NCBI GenBank assembly: GCA_021372615.1
Contig: JAJFUB010000114.1
Location: 18,911 to 82,910 of the forward strand
Source: a bacterium
GTDB taxonomy: Bacteria; Armatimonadota; Zipacnadia; Zipacnadales; UBA11051
Reading direction: 5' to 3'
Length of the DNA: 64,000 bases
Shown: positions 40,229 through 49,370 of the stretch, in pieces
How the letters are laid out: every line of letters starts with the position of its first letter
Position numbering within the stretch: the stretch's first letter is position 1
Notes under the pieces: generated by a model
What the model was told of the DNA's origin: nothing
Database searches by the model: none
Seen by the model: only the letters and a program-made list of their open reading frames with translations
Position numbers and translations under genes: made by a program

Positions 40229-40669
40229 CTATCGGGCCCGGTGCTCGAGCGGCAAGGGGAGCCCCGTCACGATCTCCAGCACCTTGGCTCCTATCGCCTC
40301 CGGCACGAGAGCGACAGCATATTCGGGGTCTCCAGGCACGTTCACCCAGCCGCCAGCTTGATATCGGTGTGTCGGCCTGATCGTTGCCGACGCGCCGTCG
40401 CCATCCATAGCGACTCCCAGGCACTCCCAGTGCTGCTCGAGCCTGCTCCATGACGGCTCGCCACTCGTCCGTAGCACAGCCTGATGCTGGCGCGCTCCCT
40501 CGTCCACTGACAGACCGTCGCGAGAGGCGTGCAGGGCCGTCAAGATGGCGTCACCAATCCTCGTCGCGTCGGCGTCCAGGGGCAATGACGCGACGGGCTC
40601 GCCCCACGGCGTCATTCCGTCGATCGTGCGGTGTGTGGCGGCGATCAGAATCCCGTGTTCGCAGTACAA
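40229..40669 (-). CDS. Hypothetical protein, possible CDI-immunity-like family
   Basis: The 146-codon frame begins at TTG; an AGGAGGTG site 18 or so bases further up is better placed for a CTG at 40687, so the start is uncertain. The product reads YCEHGILIAATHRTIDGM then PWGEPVASLPLDADATRIGD and AILTALHASRDGL. The LPLDA...IG.A.L.AL..SR spacing recalls contact-dependent inhibition immunity proteins, but the match is weak and no toxin is nearby. Its codons use more A/T third bases than the neighbours, which hints at recent transfer. Confidence 0.5.
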   Translation of the reverse strand: MYCEHGILIAATHRTIDGMTPWGEPVASLPLDADATRIGDAILTALHASRDGLSVDEGARQHQAVLRTSGEPSWSRLEQHWECLGVAMDGDGASATIRPTHRYQAGGWVNVPGDPEYAVALVPEAIGAKVLEIVTGLPLPLEHRAR

Positions 40670-40803
40670 GACGGCGGCTGTGCGCAGGAAAGGTCACACC
40701 TCCTGCCCACGTCTACGTAATAGAGAGGAGAGGGCTCTCATGTCTGCTCCAGTCTCCACGCCTGCCGGCGGGGCCCGCCGCACACGACGCGGCACCCGCC
40801 GCC

Positions 40804-41172
40804 CTATTCCCCGTACCCCATCGTCGTGTAGTACGCCAGGTTGGGCTGGCGGACATCGGCCCGGCCCAGTTGCGCGATGACGGGCACGTTCGACCGCAGA
40901 CGCAGAGCGTACTGGCCGAAGGGGATCTTGTATTGCTGGGCGCCGATGCCCTTGTCAATGCGGAAGCAGTTCACGCGGCGGGCGCCGACGTGCAGTTGGA
41001 TGCCGCTCTCGGGCTCGCGGTCCATGAAGTACACGTCCACCTCGATGACGGCGTCCGTATCGCCGGTGTTGAGCACGATCAGCGACTCGTGCCCCTCCAG
41101 GGGCAGGCCCTCCTCGCCGGCCGGCGGGAGATCACCATCGGGGAAGATCCACGTCAGCTTGCCATCAGGCAT
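40804..41172 (-). CDS. Sensory-rhodopsin-transducer (ASRT) family protein, probable carbohydrate binder
   Basis: GAGGTGACTATCC precedes the ATG. The 122-residue all-beta protein shows the family core: GHESLIVLNTGDTDAVIEVDVYF, MDREPE, LHVGARRVNCFRI, VPVIAQLGRADVRQ and AYYTTMGY at the end. It aligns from memory with the Anabaena sensory rhodopsin transducer (SDREP, VPARRTKHLRF, VPIVVQHTRLD). No rhodopsin gene is in the window. Members in non-phototrophs are thought to bind carbohydrates, which fits its place between two glycan-degradation genes. It may be a sugar-sensing or sugar-binding cytoplasmic protein. Confidence 0.8.
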   Translation of the reverse strand: MPDGKLTWIFPDGDLPPAGEEGLPLEGHESLIVLNTGDTDAVIEVDVYFMDREPESGIQLHVGARRVNCFRIDKGIGAQQYKIPFGQYALRLRSNVPVIAQLGRADVRQPNLAYYTTMGYGE

Positions 41173-41202
41173 TGGATAGTCACCTCAGTTGCATTGGCGG
41201 AA

Positions 41203-41281
41203 CTGTGGGGCGGGGGCTTGTACCCCGCCCCGTGTGGGACTCACGAAACGGAGGGGCGGGGTACCAGCCCCCGCCCTACAG
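41203..41281. repeat. Palindromic repeat, second copy of the 9893 element
   Basis: The left arm (CTGTGGGGCGGGGGCTTGTA...) and right arm (GGCGGGGTACCAGCCCCCGC...) form a large inverted repeat, ending CCCTACAG. It matches the intergenic element at 9893-9994 apart from the insertion there. Confidence 0.75.
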
Positions 41282-41300
41282 CACGGCACAGCTACGGTAC

Positions 41301-42185
41301 TCACGCCCACTCCGCCGCCACTTGCTTGGCCGTCTTGAACTCCGCCCCGCGCGCGATCAGCGAGTCCAGCAGGACCGTGAACTGCTCCAGCGCATAGTCG
41401 CCGCAGTTCTCCACCAGGAAGTAGTCCGGCTCTACAGCGCCCTCGCCGTAGTGCATGCGCGTGGGCATGGGCATGAACTCCCACGGGTGGAAGTAGAAGC
41501 ACAGCACCACCGGCAGGTTGCGCTCGCGCACGTAGCCGATGAAGTTGTCAATGTGGCCCATCAGGGCCTCGCCGCTCTGGTTGCGGAACAGCGGCCACTG
41601 GTCGCGGTCGCGGTGGTACTCGTCGGTGCTGTCCACGGTCATGTCGCAGAAGTTCGGGATCTCGACGAGCTTCAGGTCGCCCGTCTCCGCCCAGTTGTCG
41701 CGGCTGGGGTGGTATGGCACGAGCTGCTTCTCATAGAAGTACAGCGGGTACGAGGCATCGGCCACATAGCCGAGATCGTTGAGGGCATTGCACACGGCGG
41801 TGCTGCCCCACAGGCGCGGGCAGCGCCACGAGACCGGCTGCTCGCCGAGGGCCTCGGCGACCCACTCGGTCGCCACGCGCAGGCGGAACGGCACCTCCTC
41901 GGGCAGCAGCGGCTTGACGCCCGGGATCTCGAAGATCGGGTCGCCGACCGTCTCATGGTACAGCGCGTGCGCCCCGACCTCATGCCCGGCGGCCTTGACG
42001 GCCTGGACCACGCCCGGGTGCAGGCGCGCGGTCTCGCCGGTGAAGAAGAAGGTGCCGGTGGCGCCCTTGTCCTCATAGAGCTTCAGGATCTTCGGGGTGC
42101 CATCGGTGACCCCGGTGTAGTCAATCCCCCAACTGCCACAATCGGTTTCCATGTCGAAACCGAGGACGACGGTGATGTCGGACAT
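41301..42185 (-). CDS. Polysaccharide deacetylase (NodB domain)
   Basis: AAGGAGATACC precedes the ATG. The 294-residue product has the NodB motifs: LGFDMETDC (Asp11 and a second acid), GATGTFFFTGETARL, and GHEVGAHALYH with zinc ligands His73 and His77, then SWRCPRLWGS and a late YFHPWEF. It should deacetylate N- or O-acetylated oligosaccharides or related cytoplasmic substrates; no signal peptide is visible. It lies between the ASRT-family and M24-like genes and is separated from each by a palindromic repeat. Confidence 0.85.
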   Translation of the reverse strand: MSDITVVLGFDMETDCGSWGIDYTGVTDGTPKILKLYEDKGATGTFFFTGETARLHPGVVQAVKAAGHEVGAHALYHETVGDPIFEIPGVKPLLPEEVPFRLRVATEWVAEALGEQPVSWRCPRLWGSTAVCNALNDLGYVADASYPLYFYEKQLVPYHPSRDNWAETGDLKLVEIPNFCDMTVDSTDEYHRDRDQWPLFRNQSGEALMGHIDNFIGYVRERNLPVVLCFYFHPWEFMPMPTRMHYGEGAVEPDYFLVENCGDYALEQFTVLLDSLIARGAEFKTAKQVAAEWA

Positions 42186-42208
42186 TGGTATCTCCTTTGG
42201 CGGCGAAA

Positions 42209-42236
42209 GGAGCGCGGGCTTTCCAGCCCGCGCTCC
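42209..42236. repeat. Perfect 12-bp-arm palindrome, GGAGCGCGGGCT family
   Basis: GGAGCGCGGGCT and AGCCCGCGCTCC surround TTCC between the deacetylase and M24-like genes. It is the shortest and cleanest member of the family; the in-frame copy at 31161 has the same arms. Confidence 0.75.
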
Positions 42237-42241
42237 ACCTA

Positions 42242-43405
42242 CTACAGCTCAATAACCTCATTCCGGATGCTGCTCAGCCACTCCACGCCCTGCTTGGTCA
42301 CGCGGACGCCGTTCTCCCAGCGCAGGCCAAACTTGCCGGTGATGTACAGGAACGTGTCCACCTGGAAGGTCATGTTCTCGACCAGCGGGTACTTGCTCGA
42401 GGACTCCATCCAGGGGCGCTCGACCTCCATCAGGCCGATGGCGTGGCACGGGCCGTACAGCAGGTAGTCGCCGTAGCCGGCGGCCTTGACGAACTCCTCG
42501 AACTTGATGACGACCTCAGCCGCAGGCTCCCCGGCCTTCATCATCTCGGCGGTCTTGTAGTGGGCCTCCAGGCCGAAGCTCACCAGGTCGCGCATCTTGG
42601 CGGGCATCTTGCCGAAGCACACCGGGCGGCCGACGCTGGACGAGTAGCCGCTGACCAGGGCGCCGATGTTGAGCTGGATCAGCTCGCCCTTCTTGATGAC
42701 CTTGGGGCTGGGCCGGCCGATGGCGTGGGTGCTGTTCACGCCCGACAGCACGTATGTCGGGTGGCCCTCATACTCCGCGCCGTGCTCGTACATGGCCGCC
42801 TGCGCCAGGCCCACGATCTGCTGCTCGGTCATGCCCGGCTTCATCTTGTTGAGCACGTACTCAGTGGCGATTTCGCTGATGCGGAAGGCCTCGCGCATGC
42901 ACTTGATCTCGTTGGCGCTCTTGACCGTGCGCATCTCGACGATCAGGTCATCGGCGCGCACGAGCTTTGCCTTGCCGGCGGCCTTCTTCAGCGCGTTGTA
43001 GACCGTCACGGGCATGACCGGCAGGCCCGCCACGCCGATGCGCTTGACGTTCTTGCCTCCAGCGGCGGCGATGACATCGGCGAAGGTGTCAAGCTTCACG
43101 CCCGGGTACTCCGGCTCAGCCGACTCGCGGTACTCCAGCAGCTGCATGATGCGGTCGCACTTGCCGCGGTCCTGGGCGAAGGTGAGGGTCTCAGGGCCGA
43201 TGCACAGGATCGGGTCGCCCTTGCGGCCCAGCGCCACGCCGCCGGTCTCAAACAGCGGCCAGTAGTCGGACAGGTAGCGGACCATCGAGGGATCGGCTTC
43301 GTCGCCGTGGGCGATGAGGACATCGAGGTCCTGCTCCGCCATCTTCTTCTGCAACGTCGCCCAGCGCTGCTGGAACTCGGACTTGGGGATGCTCGGGGTT
43401 GCCAT
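42242..43405 (-). CDS. Creatinase/M24-fold protein with degenerate metal site
   Basis: The start is the second ATG (43405), 7 bases after GGAGG. The 387-residue product has the two-domain pita-bread fold: N-terminal domain with DVLIAHGDEADPSMVRYLSD, then VEMRTVKSANEIKCMREAF, HPTYVLSGVNSTHAIGRPSP and GELIQLNIGAL. Where active M24 peptidases have Asp-Asp-His-Glu-Glu, this protein has Asn246, Ser257, His321, Asp350 and Glu364. Such a site should not hold two metals, so it is more likely a creatinase-like metal-free amidinohydrolase or a pseudoenzyme than an Xaa-Pro aminopeptidase. Confidence 0.82.
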   Translation of the reverse strand: MATPSIPKSEFQQRWATLQKKMAEQDLDVLIAHGDEADPSMVRYLSDYWPLFETGGVALGRKGDPILCIGPETLTFAQDRGKCDRIMQLLEYRESAEPEYPGVKLDTFADVIAAAGGKNVKRIGVAGLPVMPVTVYNALKKAAGKAKLVRADDLIVEMRTVKSANEIKCMREAFRISEIATEYVLNKMKPGMTEQQIVGLAQAAMYEHGAEYEGHPTYVLSGVNSTHAIGRPSPKVIKKGELIQLNIGALVSGYSSSVGRPVCFGKMPAKMRDLVSFGLEAHYKTAEMMKAGEPAAEVVIKFEEFVKAAGYGDYLLYGPCHAIGLMEVERPWMESSSKYPLVENMTFQVDTFLYITGKFGLRWENGVRVTKQGVEWLSSIRNEVIEL

Positions 43406-43574
43406 TGCCATGCCTCCATAAGTGGCGCGGCCTCGTCGCGCGCCGTTGGGTCGGTCTCATGCCCTTGCGGGGGTCTGTTGCTTCGACGGGGACGGACGGC
43501 TTCCCTTCTTCGGGGAGTGGCGGGGGCTCCGCCAATCGGCTGCGCTCGGGACACCCCGCCGTGTGCCGGGCGCC

Positions 43575-46412
43575 TCACGGCTCGCGGATGAAGCGCACCG
43601 TGCCAGCCGGGACCGGCGTGCCCATCCGGACACACTCACCCTCAGTGTACAACCACCCGGGGTCGGAGCAGTACACCTGGCGACTGGTCGTCGAGAGAAT
43701 CCTGCCGCCCGCGGTCTCGATGGTAGCCTGGAGGTTGCGGAGCTTGAAGCAGTTCTTGACGCTGTTGCCAACCGTCACCTTCAGCTCGAGGTCGCCGTTG
43801 TCGCGCAGGCCGGCCTGCAGCATCGCTCGCGCGGCCGTCGCGTCCACGCGCATGGTGAGCCCCTTGTGCCACTTCAGTGTCGAGCCGGTGAGGGGCAGCG
43901 GGCCGGCCGCCACGCCGTTGACCTGCACCGGCTTGTCAGCCCATTGGCCGCCCAGCGAGTTGAAGGTGTCCAGGCTCAGCGTCAGTCCCGTGGCCTGCTC
44001 GACGCGGAAGTCGCGGGGCAGCGTCGCCTGCAGCACATCCACAGGCAAGGCCTGCGCTACGCGCCCGTAGCGGGACTGCGCGACGATGGTGACCTCATGC
44101 AGCCCCGGCGCCAGAGCGGGCGACGCGGTGTAGCGGACGGCGTCGCCGGGCGGCAGTTCCACCCGCCTCGTCTCGGTCTGCCCACCCTCCCAGGTGAGTT
44201 GCACCGAAACGGGCAGAGCGGTCGTCGTGCGGTTGCTCAGGGCGTACTCCACCTCGCCGCCCTTGAGCACCGACACGGTGCTGCCGCTGACCTGCACGGC
44301 CAGCGGCGCCACGACCGGTATCTGCACAGTCGTCTCGCCGGGTGAGGACCCCGGCGGGCACGTCACATGGATCGTCAGCGGCGTGCCGGCCTCGCCCACG
44401 GGCAGCGTACCGAGCGCCACCTGCGTGCGGTCGTGGGCGCGGAGCTTCAGGCGCTTGCGGAGGGTCTGCTCGCCGACGCGGAACTCCCAGGCCCCCTCCC
44501 ACGGCGCGTCCGTGAGGTTGGCGAGGTCCACGGATATGGACTGCGGTTGCCCGGCCAGCAGGAACGGCGTACCCGAGGCCACATAGCGGCCGCTGCGCGC
44601 CAGCAGGATCGCCCCGCCATGTTCGAGCCGCCGGACGCTCAGCTCCCGCGCGCCCGGCACGTTGCGGCTGGCGGCAACCGCCTGCAGCCCCTGCACGTCC
44701 GGGTCGTAGGCGTAGACGCCCCAGGTACCCTTCAGGTCGGCGAGTCGCACCCGCGCGAGGGCGCTCCGGTCACGCTCGACCAGCGACGGCGACCGCGCCG
44801 CGTCGGGCGCGAGTGTGATGAGGTAGTTCCCCTCGGCCGTGCGGAAGATGTTGCCGCGGAAGCCATCGGGCAGATCGAGGGCGCGCGGGGAGAAGACCCA
44901 CGACTTGCGGCGCAGGTGGCGGAAGATCGGCTGGTAGCCCACGTACATCGCACGGCAGGCATCATTGCCGAGCGTGACCGCCGGCTGGGCGCCGGTCTCC
45001 AGGGCCAGCAGGAGCTTCTCACGCGCGGCGCGGGGGCTGCTGTCATATGACAGCAGCGTCAGGTGCTTGCTCATGCACAGGTACTGCAGGCGTCGCGTCG
45101 GCCCGGAGCCCTCGGACATGTGCCCATCGCAGTAGCGCGCCAGCCCGGCCGTCCAGCCGCCGTTGGTGAAGATGACCTTGCCCCGGTCGTGCAGCAGCTT
45201 GCCGCCCTGCTCCAGCATCCGCTCCTGCGGGAACTCCATCATCGAGACCCGCCGGCCGTTGACCATCGAGACGCCGTCATCGTGCGCGAAGTCGAAGCCC
45301 GTATAGCAGTTCTGGTCCCAGAAGACGCCGGACATCTCGGGGAACGCATCCATCAGCTTCGTGATCTGGCCCAGGATATGCTGGCCGAAGCGTCCGCGCG
45401 GGTCCGGGTCCATGACGACGCACTTGATCCACGTCGGCGCGAACGACCCGTCGGCATGCTGGATGCGGCTCTCGGGGAAGTTGGTCGCGGCGTATTCAGC
45501 CCATGACTCCGTGCTCTGGAAGTACAGGCATTCGGCGATGCCCAGGCCCTTCGCCAGATGGATGAAGTCGTTGAGCATCTGCCGGCTGACCGGCCCGCCC
45601 TCGCCGAGCCCGCCCTCGGTGCGCGGCTGGCGCTGCCAGCTCTCACCCGGAGGCAGGTACAGCCCCAGATGCGGCCAGTACCAGCCCAGCTCCTGCCACG
45701 ACAGGTCCTGCGTCAGGTCGCGCCGCAGCCGCTCCTGCGTCGTGACGAAGTCATAGACCATCGGCCCGTCGGAGTCGTAGACCTTCGGGTTCGGGGGCGC
45801 GAAGTACGCCGGGTAGAGGTGCACGAGCCAGCCCAGGCCGGGCCGCCAGCAGCCCTCGTGCTCGCCCACGAGCAGCCCTGCCGTCGCCTCGCCACCGGCA
45901 GGCAGCCGCCGGCTGGTCACCGACGCGGTGATGTCCACACCCGCGTCTGTCTTCGTCCACGAGAACGTCAGCGCCGGGGCCTGGACCTCGAAGGGCGCCG
46001 CGACCGTGACTCCGGTCCTCTCGCCGTACACGGTGAGCGCGGGGAGCGAGCACGACCCTCGATACACGGTGCTGCCCTTCTCGCCCAGCGGCCGGGGGCC
46101 GACGCCGTCGGTCACGAAGGCATGGGTGAAGTCCCCCGCCAGTCGCACCGTGCAGTCCAGCACGATCTGGCGCTCGCCGCCGGTCGTGTCGCGCACAACC
46201 ACATCGAGGCGACGACCGTCCGTGACGTCCTTCGTCGTCGCGGTCGCGCTGAAGCCACCGTCCAGCGTCTGGTTCGCCGCGCCGGGGCGGAACTGCGCGC
46301 CAGGCGCGGGCTGTGTCGCCGTGCGCACCGCACACGTCAGGTCAGGCTCGGCCGCCGACACGACACCACACGCGGTCATGAGCAACGCCACCGCCATCGG
46401 GAGTCTCATCAT
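43575..46412 (-). CDS. Large secreted TIM-barrel glycosidase-like protein
   Basis: The 945-residue product begins with a signal peptide (MRLPMAVALLMTACGVVSAA). An N-terminal beta-sandwich (TVYGERTGVTVAAPFEVQAP) is followed by a barrel: PAYFAPPNPKVYDSDGP, LGWYWPHLGLYLPPG, AKGLGIAECLYFQS and FPEMSGVFWDQNCYTGFDF, the last with an Asp placed like a barrel nucleophile. Beta-sandwich modules then run to the C-terminus, ending near GWLYTEGECVRM. It is probably an extracellular glycanase of a family not identified here. It lies 15 bases from the next gene, so they form an operon. Confidence 0.75.
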   Translation of the reverse strand: MMRLPMAVALLMTACGVVSAAEPDLTCAVRTATQPAPGAQFRPGAANQTLDGGFSATATTKDVTDGRRLDVVVRDTTGGERQIVLDCTVRLAGDFTHAFVTDGVGPRPLGEKGSTVYRGSCSLPALTVYGERTGVTVAAPFEVQAPALTFSWTKTDAGVDITASVTSRRLPAGGEATAGLLVGEHEGCWRPGLGWLVHLYPAYFAPPNPKVYDSDGPMVYDFVTTQERLRRDLTQDLSWQELGWYWPHLGLYLPPGESWQRQPRTEGGLGEGGPVSRQMLNDFIHLAKGLGIAECLYFQSTESWAEYAATNFPESRIQHADGSFAPTWIKCVVMDPDPRGRFGQHILGQITKLMDAFPEMSGVFWDQNCYTGFDFAHDDGVSMVNGRRVSMMEFPQERMLEQGGKLLHDRGKVIFTNGGWTAGLARYCDGHMSEGSGPTRRLQYLCMSKHLTLLSYDSSPRAAREKLLLALETGAQPAVTLGNDACRAMYVGYQPIFRHLRRKSWVFSPRALDLPDGFRGNIFRTAEGNYLITLAPDAARSPSLVERDRSALARVRLADLKGTWGVYAYDPDVQGLQAVAASRNVPGARELSVRRLEHGGAILLARSGRYVASGTPFLLAGQPQSISVDLANLTDAPWEGAWEFRVGEQTLRKRLKLRAHDRTQVALGTLPVGEAGTPLTIHVTCPPGSSPGETTVQIPVVAPLAVQVSGSTVSVLKGGEVEYALSNRTTTALPVSVQLTWEGGQTETRRVELPPGDAVRYTASPALAPGLHEVTIVAQSRYGRVAQALPVDVLQATLPRDFRVEQATGLTLSLDTFNSLGGQWADKPVQVNGVAAGPLPLTGSTLKWHKGLTMRVDATAARAMLQAGLRDNGDLELKVTVGNSVKNCFKLRNLQATIETAGGRILSTTSRQVYCSDPGWLYTEGECVRMGTPVPAGTVRFIREP

Positions 46413-46427
46413 GCACCCCGTCCGAGG

Positions 46428-48503
46428 CTACTTGAGGCGACTGAGGGCCAGGCCCGTGACCTGCACCGCCTCGGAGCCCTGAGCCGACACCTTGACCCGC
46501 AGCGTGCCGTCCTGCCGCATGGTGAAGGTCTGCTCGCCGCGCAGCCACAGGTAGCTGGCGTCCAGCCCGGGCCCGACGACCACCGGGTCGCGCCAGGTCG
46601 GCGCATCGAGCGCCACCACGGGCCGGCCCGTCGCCACGTTCTGGGCGTTCATGTTCCCCGGGTTGAAGCAGCGGGTGAAGAAGCTAAACCGGTACTCGCC
46701 CTGCTCCAGTGGCACCTCGGTCCGCCACTCGCTGCCCGCCCTCGCCTCCAGGCAGCAGCCGCCGGGCACGGCCCGCAGGCCAGCCCAGCGCTTCACCTCG
46801 AACGCCACTGGTCCGGGGGCCTGCTTGGGCGTGCGGCGCAGGTCCAGCGTCTCGTCATCCACGATCTTCTCGACCAGGAAGTTGGGACCGTCGGTGATCG
46901 CCGCCTTGACCACGAGCATGTCCAGCGGGCGGACGGTCTGCGTGAACTTCGCGCCGGCGCACTTGAACTGGTCGCCGCGCGGCCCACAGAACTCGCCTGT
47001 GCCGGTCGCGACCACGCCCTCCGGCAGATAGCGGGCGTCCTGGCCCTGCGGCTGCCAGCCCGTGGGCTTGCCGCCCTCGGCCTGCGTGAGGGCGCCGTTG
47101 GCGAACAGGTTGCCGTCCTGGCTCCAGTCGAACTGCCCCGGCGTCGGCCAGAGGATCGCGCGGTCGGACTGCGGCGGCTGCCAGGGCTGCACGTCGCCGC
47201 GGAGCGTGAGCGCCACGTAGTCCACCGCCACGTCCGGGCCGGGGACGCCGACCCACACGGCGCCGTCGTGCACGCAGTCACGCACGCGCGCCGCATTGTC
47301 CAGCGCCGACACCCACGCGCTCTGCTTCCAGTCGAACAGCCGCACGGCGGCGGGGTTGCTGCACGCTACGTCCAGGCCGAAGCCCTCGAGCTTGTCCGCC
47401 GGGCCCACGCCGATTTTGAAGAGCAGGGCCGTCCGACTACTGAGCGTCTGCCCGTCTTGCGCGGCGATCAGGCCGTACTCGTCGCGAATCCGCTGGGCCT
47501 CCAGGTTGTGCCCGGCCTGGTCGAGCTTGTTGTTCTTGTCGCGGCGCGGCTGGGCGGTCGTGATGGGCTGCAGGCCGGTGGCATCGGGCCTGGGCAGCTC
47601 TGCCCCCGGCGCGCGATAGCCCCGCACGTAGTACGGGTTGCCGAGCGCGCCCATCTCGCGCAGGAGGTACCGCACCGCGTGGACGGCCAGGATCGAGCCA
47701 TCGTTGGTCGGGTGGATCGTGTCGGCCCACACGGAGGTGCGCTGCGGGTCGAGCAGATCGAGCGTGCGGTACACATCGCCATAGGGCAGCTTCTCGGCCT
47801 GACAGAACTCCAGCAGGTCCTGCGCGCGGTGGGCGGTGTGGCTGACGGCGCCGGCATGGGAGCCGCCGGACTCGGCGTCCATGAACGGCACGCCGCTGAT
47901 GAACAGCGGACGGATACCGGCTTCGCGGCAGCGCTTCGCGATGTCGGCGAGTTGGGCCTTGAAGTCCTCGGGCTTGCGACCGGCGTCATTGACGGTGAAC
48001 ATGAAGCAGGCGTATTGGGGCTGCACGTCGGCGACGCGGACGCGCCAGCCGGCCTCGAACTTGTAGTCGGTGCCGGTGTAGTCCTCGCGCGCGGGCTCGG
48101 TCAGCGTCAGCTCGCAGAGGCGCTTGGCGTAGTCGAGCGTCTTGATGCTGTCCACGGTGTACTCCTGCGTGCCGAAGCGCACCCTCTGGCCGATGTACGG
48201 CCCGGCGAACCAGCCGACGCTCTCACCGTGGACAATCTTGTCACCGGCCTTGACGGTGACGGTGCCGCCGCCGAACTCGGACAGCAGGTGGGTGGTGTTG
48301 CTGCCGCCCACGGCGCGGTTGAAGATGCGCAGCGGCACTTCCCAGGACAACATCTGCGCATAGTCCATCGCCCCGACGCAGCCGCAGGTCTGCGAGTCGC
48401 CGGTGAAGATGAGGCGGGGCATGACGTTGACATCCACCTTCAGTTGGGCAGCCATAAGCACTCCACAGGACAGAATCGCGAATACACACCAGACAAGTCG
48501 CAT
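46428..48503 (-). CDS. Secreted SGNH/GDSL hydrolase with C-terminal carbohydrate module
   Basis: The start ATG at 48503 lies behind GAAGGTGG and opens a signal peptide. Of 691 residues, the SGNH block I is FTGDSQT with Ser37; then VGGSNTTH (Gly/Asn block), FTVNDAG, and the catalytic Asp-His pair in WADTIHPTNDGS. This predicts an esterase or acetylesterase acting on glycans. The C-terminal half (ILWPTPGQFDWSQDGNLF, LEQGEYRFSFFTRCFNPG) looks like CBM-type beta-sandwiches. With the glycosidase 15 bases away it may deacetylate the same polysaccharide. Confidence 0.84.
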   Translation of the reverse strand: MRLVWCVFAILSCGVLMAAQLKVDVNVMPRLIFTGDSQTCGCVGAMDYAQMLSWEVPLRIFNRAVGGSNTTHLLSEFGGGTVTVKAGDKIVHGESVGWFAGPYIGQRVRFGTQEYTVDSIKTLDYAKRLCELTLTEPAREDYTGTDYKFEAGWRVRVADVQPQYACFMFTVNDAGRKPEDFKAQLADIAKRCREAGIRPLFISGVPFMDAESGGSHAGAVSHTAHRAQDLLEFCQAEKLPYGDVYRTLDLLDPQRTSVWADTIHPTNDGSILAVHAVRYLLREMGALGNPYYVRGYRAPGAELPRPDATGLQPITTAQPRRDKNNKLDQAGHNLEAQRIRDEYGLIAAQDGQTLSSRTALLFKIGVGPADKLEGFGLDVACSNPAAVRLFDWKQSAWVSALDNAARVRDCVHDGAVWVGVPGPDVAVDYVALTLRGDVQPWQPPQSDRAILWPTPGQFDWSQDGNLFANGALTQAEGGKPTGWQPQGQDARYLPEGVVATGTGEFCGPRGDQFKCAGAKFTQTVRPLDMLVVKAAITDGPNFLVEKIVDDETLDLRRTPKQAPGPVAFEVKRWAGLRAVPGGCCLEARAGSEWRTEVPLEQGEYRFSFFTRCFNPGNMNAQNVATGRPVVALDAPTWRDPVVVGPGLDASYLWLRGEQTFTMRQDGTLRVKVSAQGSEAVQVTGLALSRLK

Positions 48504-48517
48504 GGGTCGGTCCACCT

Positions 48518-49336
48518 TCAGGCCTTGTTTCCCGACGCCTGCACGTACCACGGCAGGAACTCGGGGTTGAGCCACTGGTCGGGCTGCTCCCGGATGAGCT
48601 GCAGGAGTGTATCCACATCGGTTCGCGCCGGGATCGAGCGGCACATCGCGGCGCCGATCTGCACATAGCGGATGAGCCCGCGCGCCGCCAGCGCCTCCTC
48701 CTCTTGCTCACCGTTCCACCACGGGAAGAGCCCCGGCTTGCTCCATCCCGCGGCCAGGGCCGCAAGCTCCGCCCGGGCCGCCTCCGGCAGGCGCGCCAGC
48801 GTCTCCTCCAGCACGAGGCTCTGGATGAAGTGCCTTAGTGTGTGCACGCGGAAGCTCACGCCCAGGAAGCAGTACAGCGCGTTGTGCCCATACAGCTTCT
48901 CCCACGGGCTGCCGTGGCCGAAGGCGCGCTCCCCCCAGGGGCTGGGCCGCCCGTACGCGGTCGCATGGCCGGAGGTGATCTCCGCGGCCAGCGGCCCGAG
49001 GGCGGCGACGGAGTGGGTGAAGTGGTCCGATCGCATGGCGCTGGGCCAGGTGCGGAACACCTCGGTGATCTTCCCGACATCCGACGGCGACTGCGCAATA
49101 TCCCACGTCTGCTGCCGCCGCTCCTTGTCGCGTTGGCACAGCGTCGGCAGCACCAGTGTCCCGTTCGGCGCGATGGCGTCGAGCAGCGCGGCGATGACGG
49201 TCTCCGCGCCGCCCTCGACGTAGCCGAAGGCCGACAGGGAGCTGTGGACCATCACCAGCGTGCCGGGCACCAGGCCCAGCTCACGGAAGCCGGCGACGAG
49301 GGTCTCGTGGGTGACGACAGGCTGATCGGATGGCAT
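48518..49336 (-). CDS. AAC(3)-family acetyltransferase-like protein, paralogue of 24950
   Basis: The ATG at 49336 (GGGATG site) is chosen because it starts at PSDQPVVTHETLVAGFRELG, the usual N-terminus; upstream codons lie in the repeat at 49371. The 272-residue product has LVMVHSSLSAFGYVEGGAETVI, then DHFTHSVAALGPLAAE and WEKLYGHNALYCFLGV. It shares this order with the gene at 24950 but is diverged. Antibiotic modification is not shown. Its neighbours are an SGNH esterase, nitroreductase and beta-helix protein, so amino-sugar acetyl transfer is plausible. Confidence 0.8.
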   Translation of the reverse strand: MPSDQPVVTHETLVAGFRELGLVPGTLVMVHSSLSAFGYVEGGAETVIAALLDAIAPNGTLVLPTLCQRDKERRQQTWDIAQSPSDVGKITEVFRTWPSAMRSDHFTHSVAALGPLAAEITSGHATAYGRPSPWGERAFGHGSPWEKLYGHNALYCFLGVSFRVHTLRHFIQSLVLEETLARLPEAARAELAALAAGWSKPGLFPWWNGEQEEEALAARGLIRYVQIGAAMCRSIPARTDVDTLLQLIREQPDQWLNPEFLPWYVQASGNKA

Positions 49337-49370
49337 AGGGTACATCCCTAACAACTGTTGTGCCGCGGGT

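Noticed and set aside
37841..40453. 870-codon plus-strand frame
   Set aside because: It is antisense to the GH20-like gene; no motif seen.
45558..48668. 1036-codon open frame on the plus strand
   Set aside because: It is antisense to the large glycosidase and SGNH genes, has no RBS or recognisable domain, and shows the Arg/Gly/Pro-rich bias of high-G+C shadow frames.
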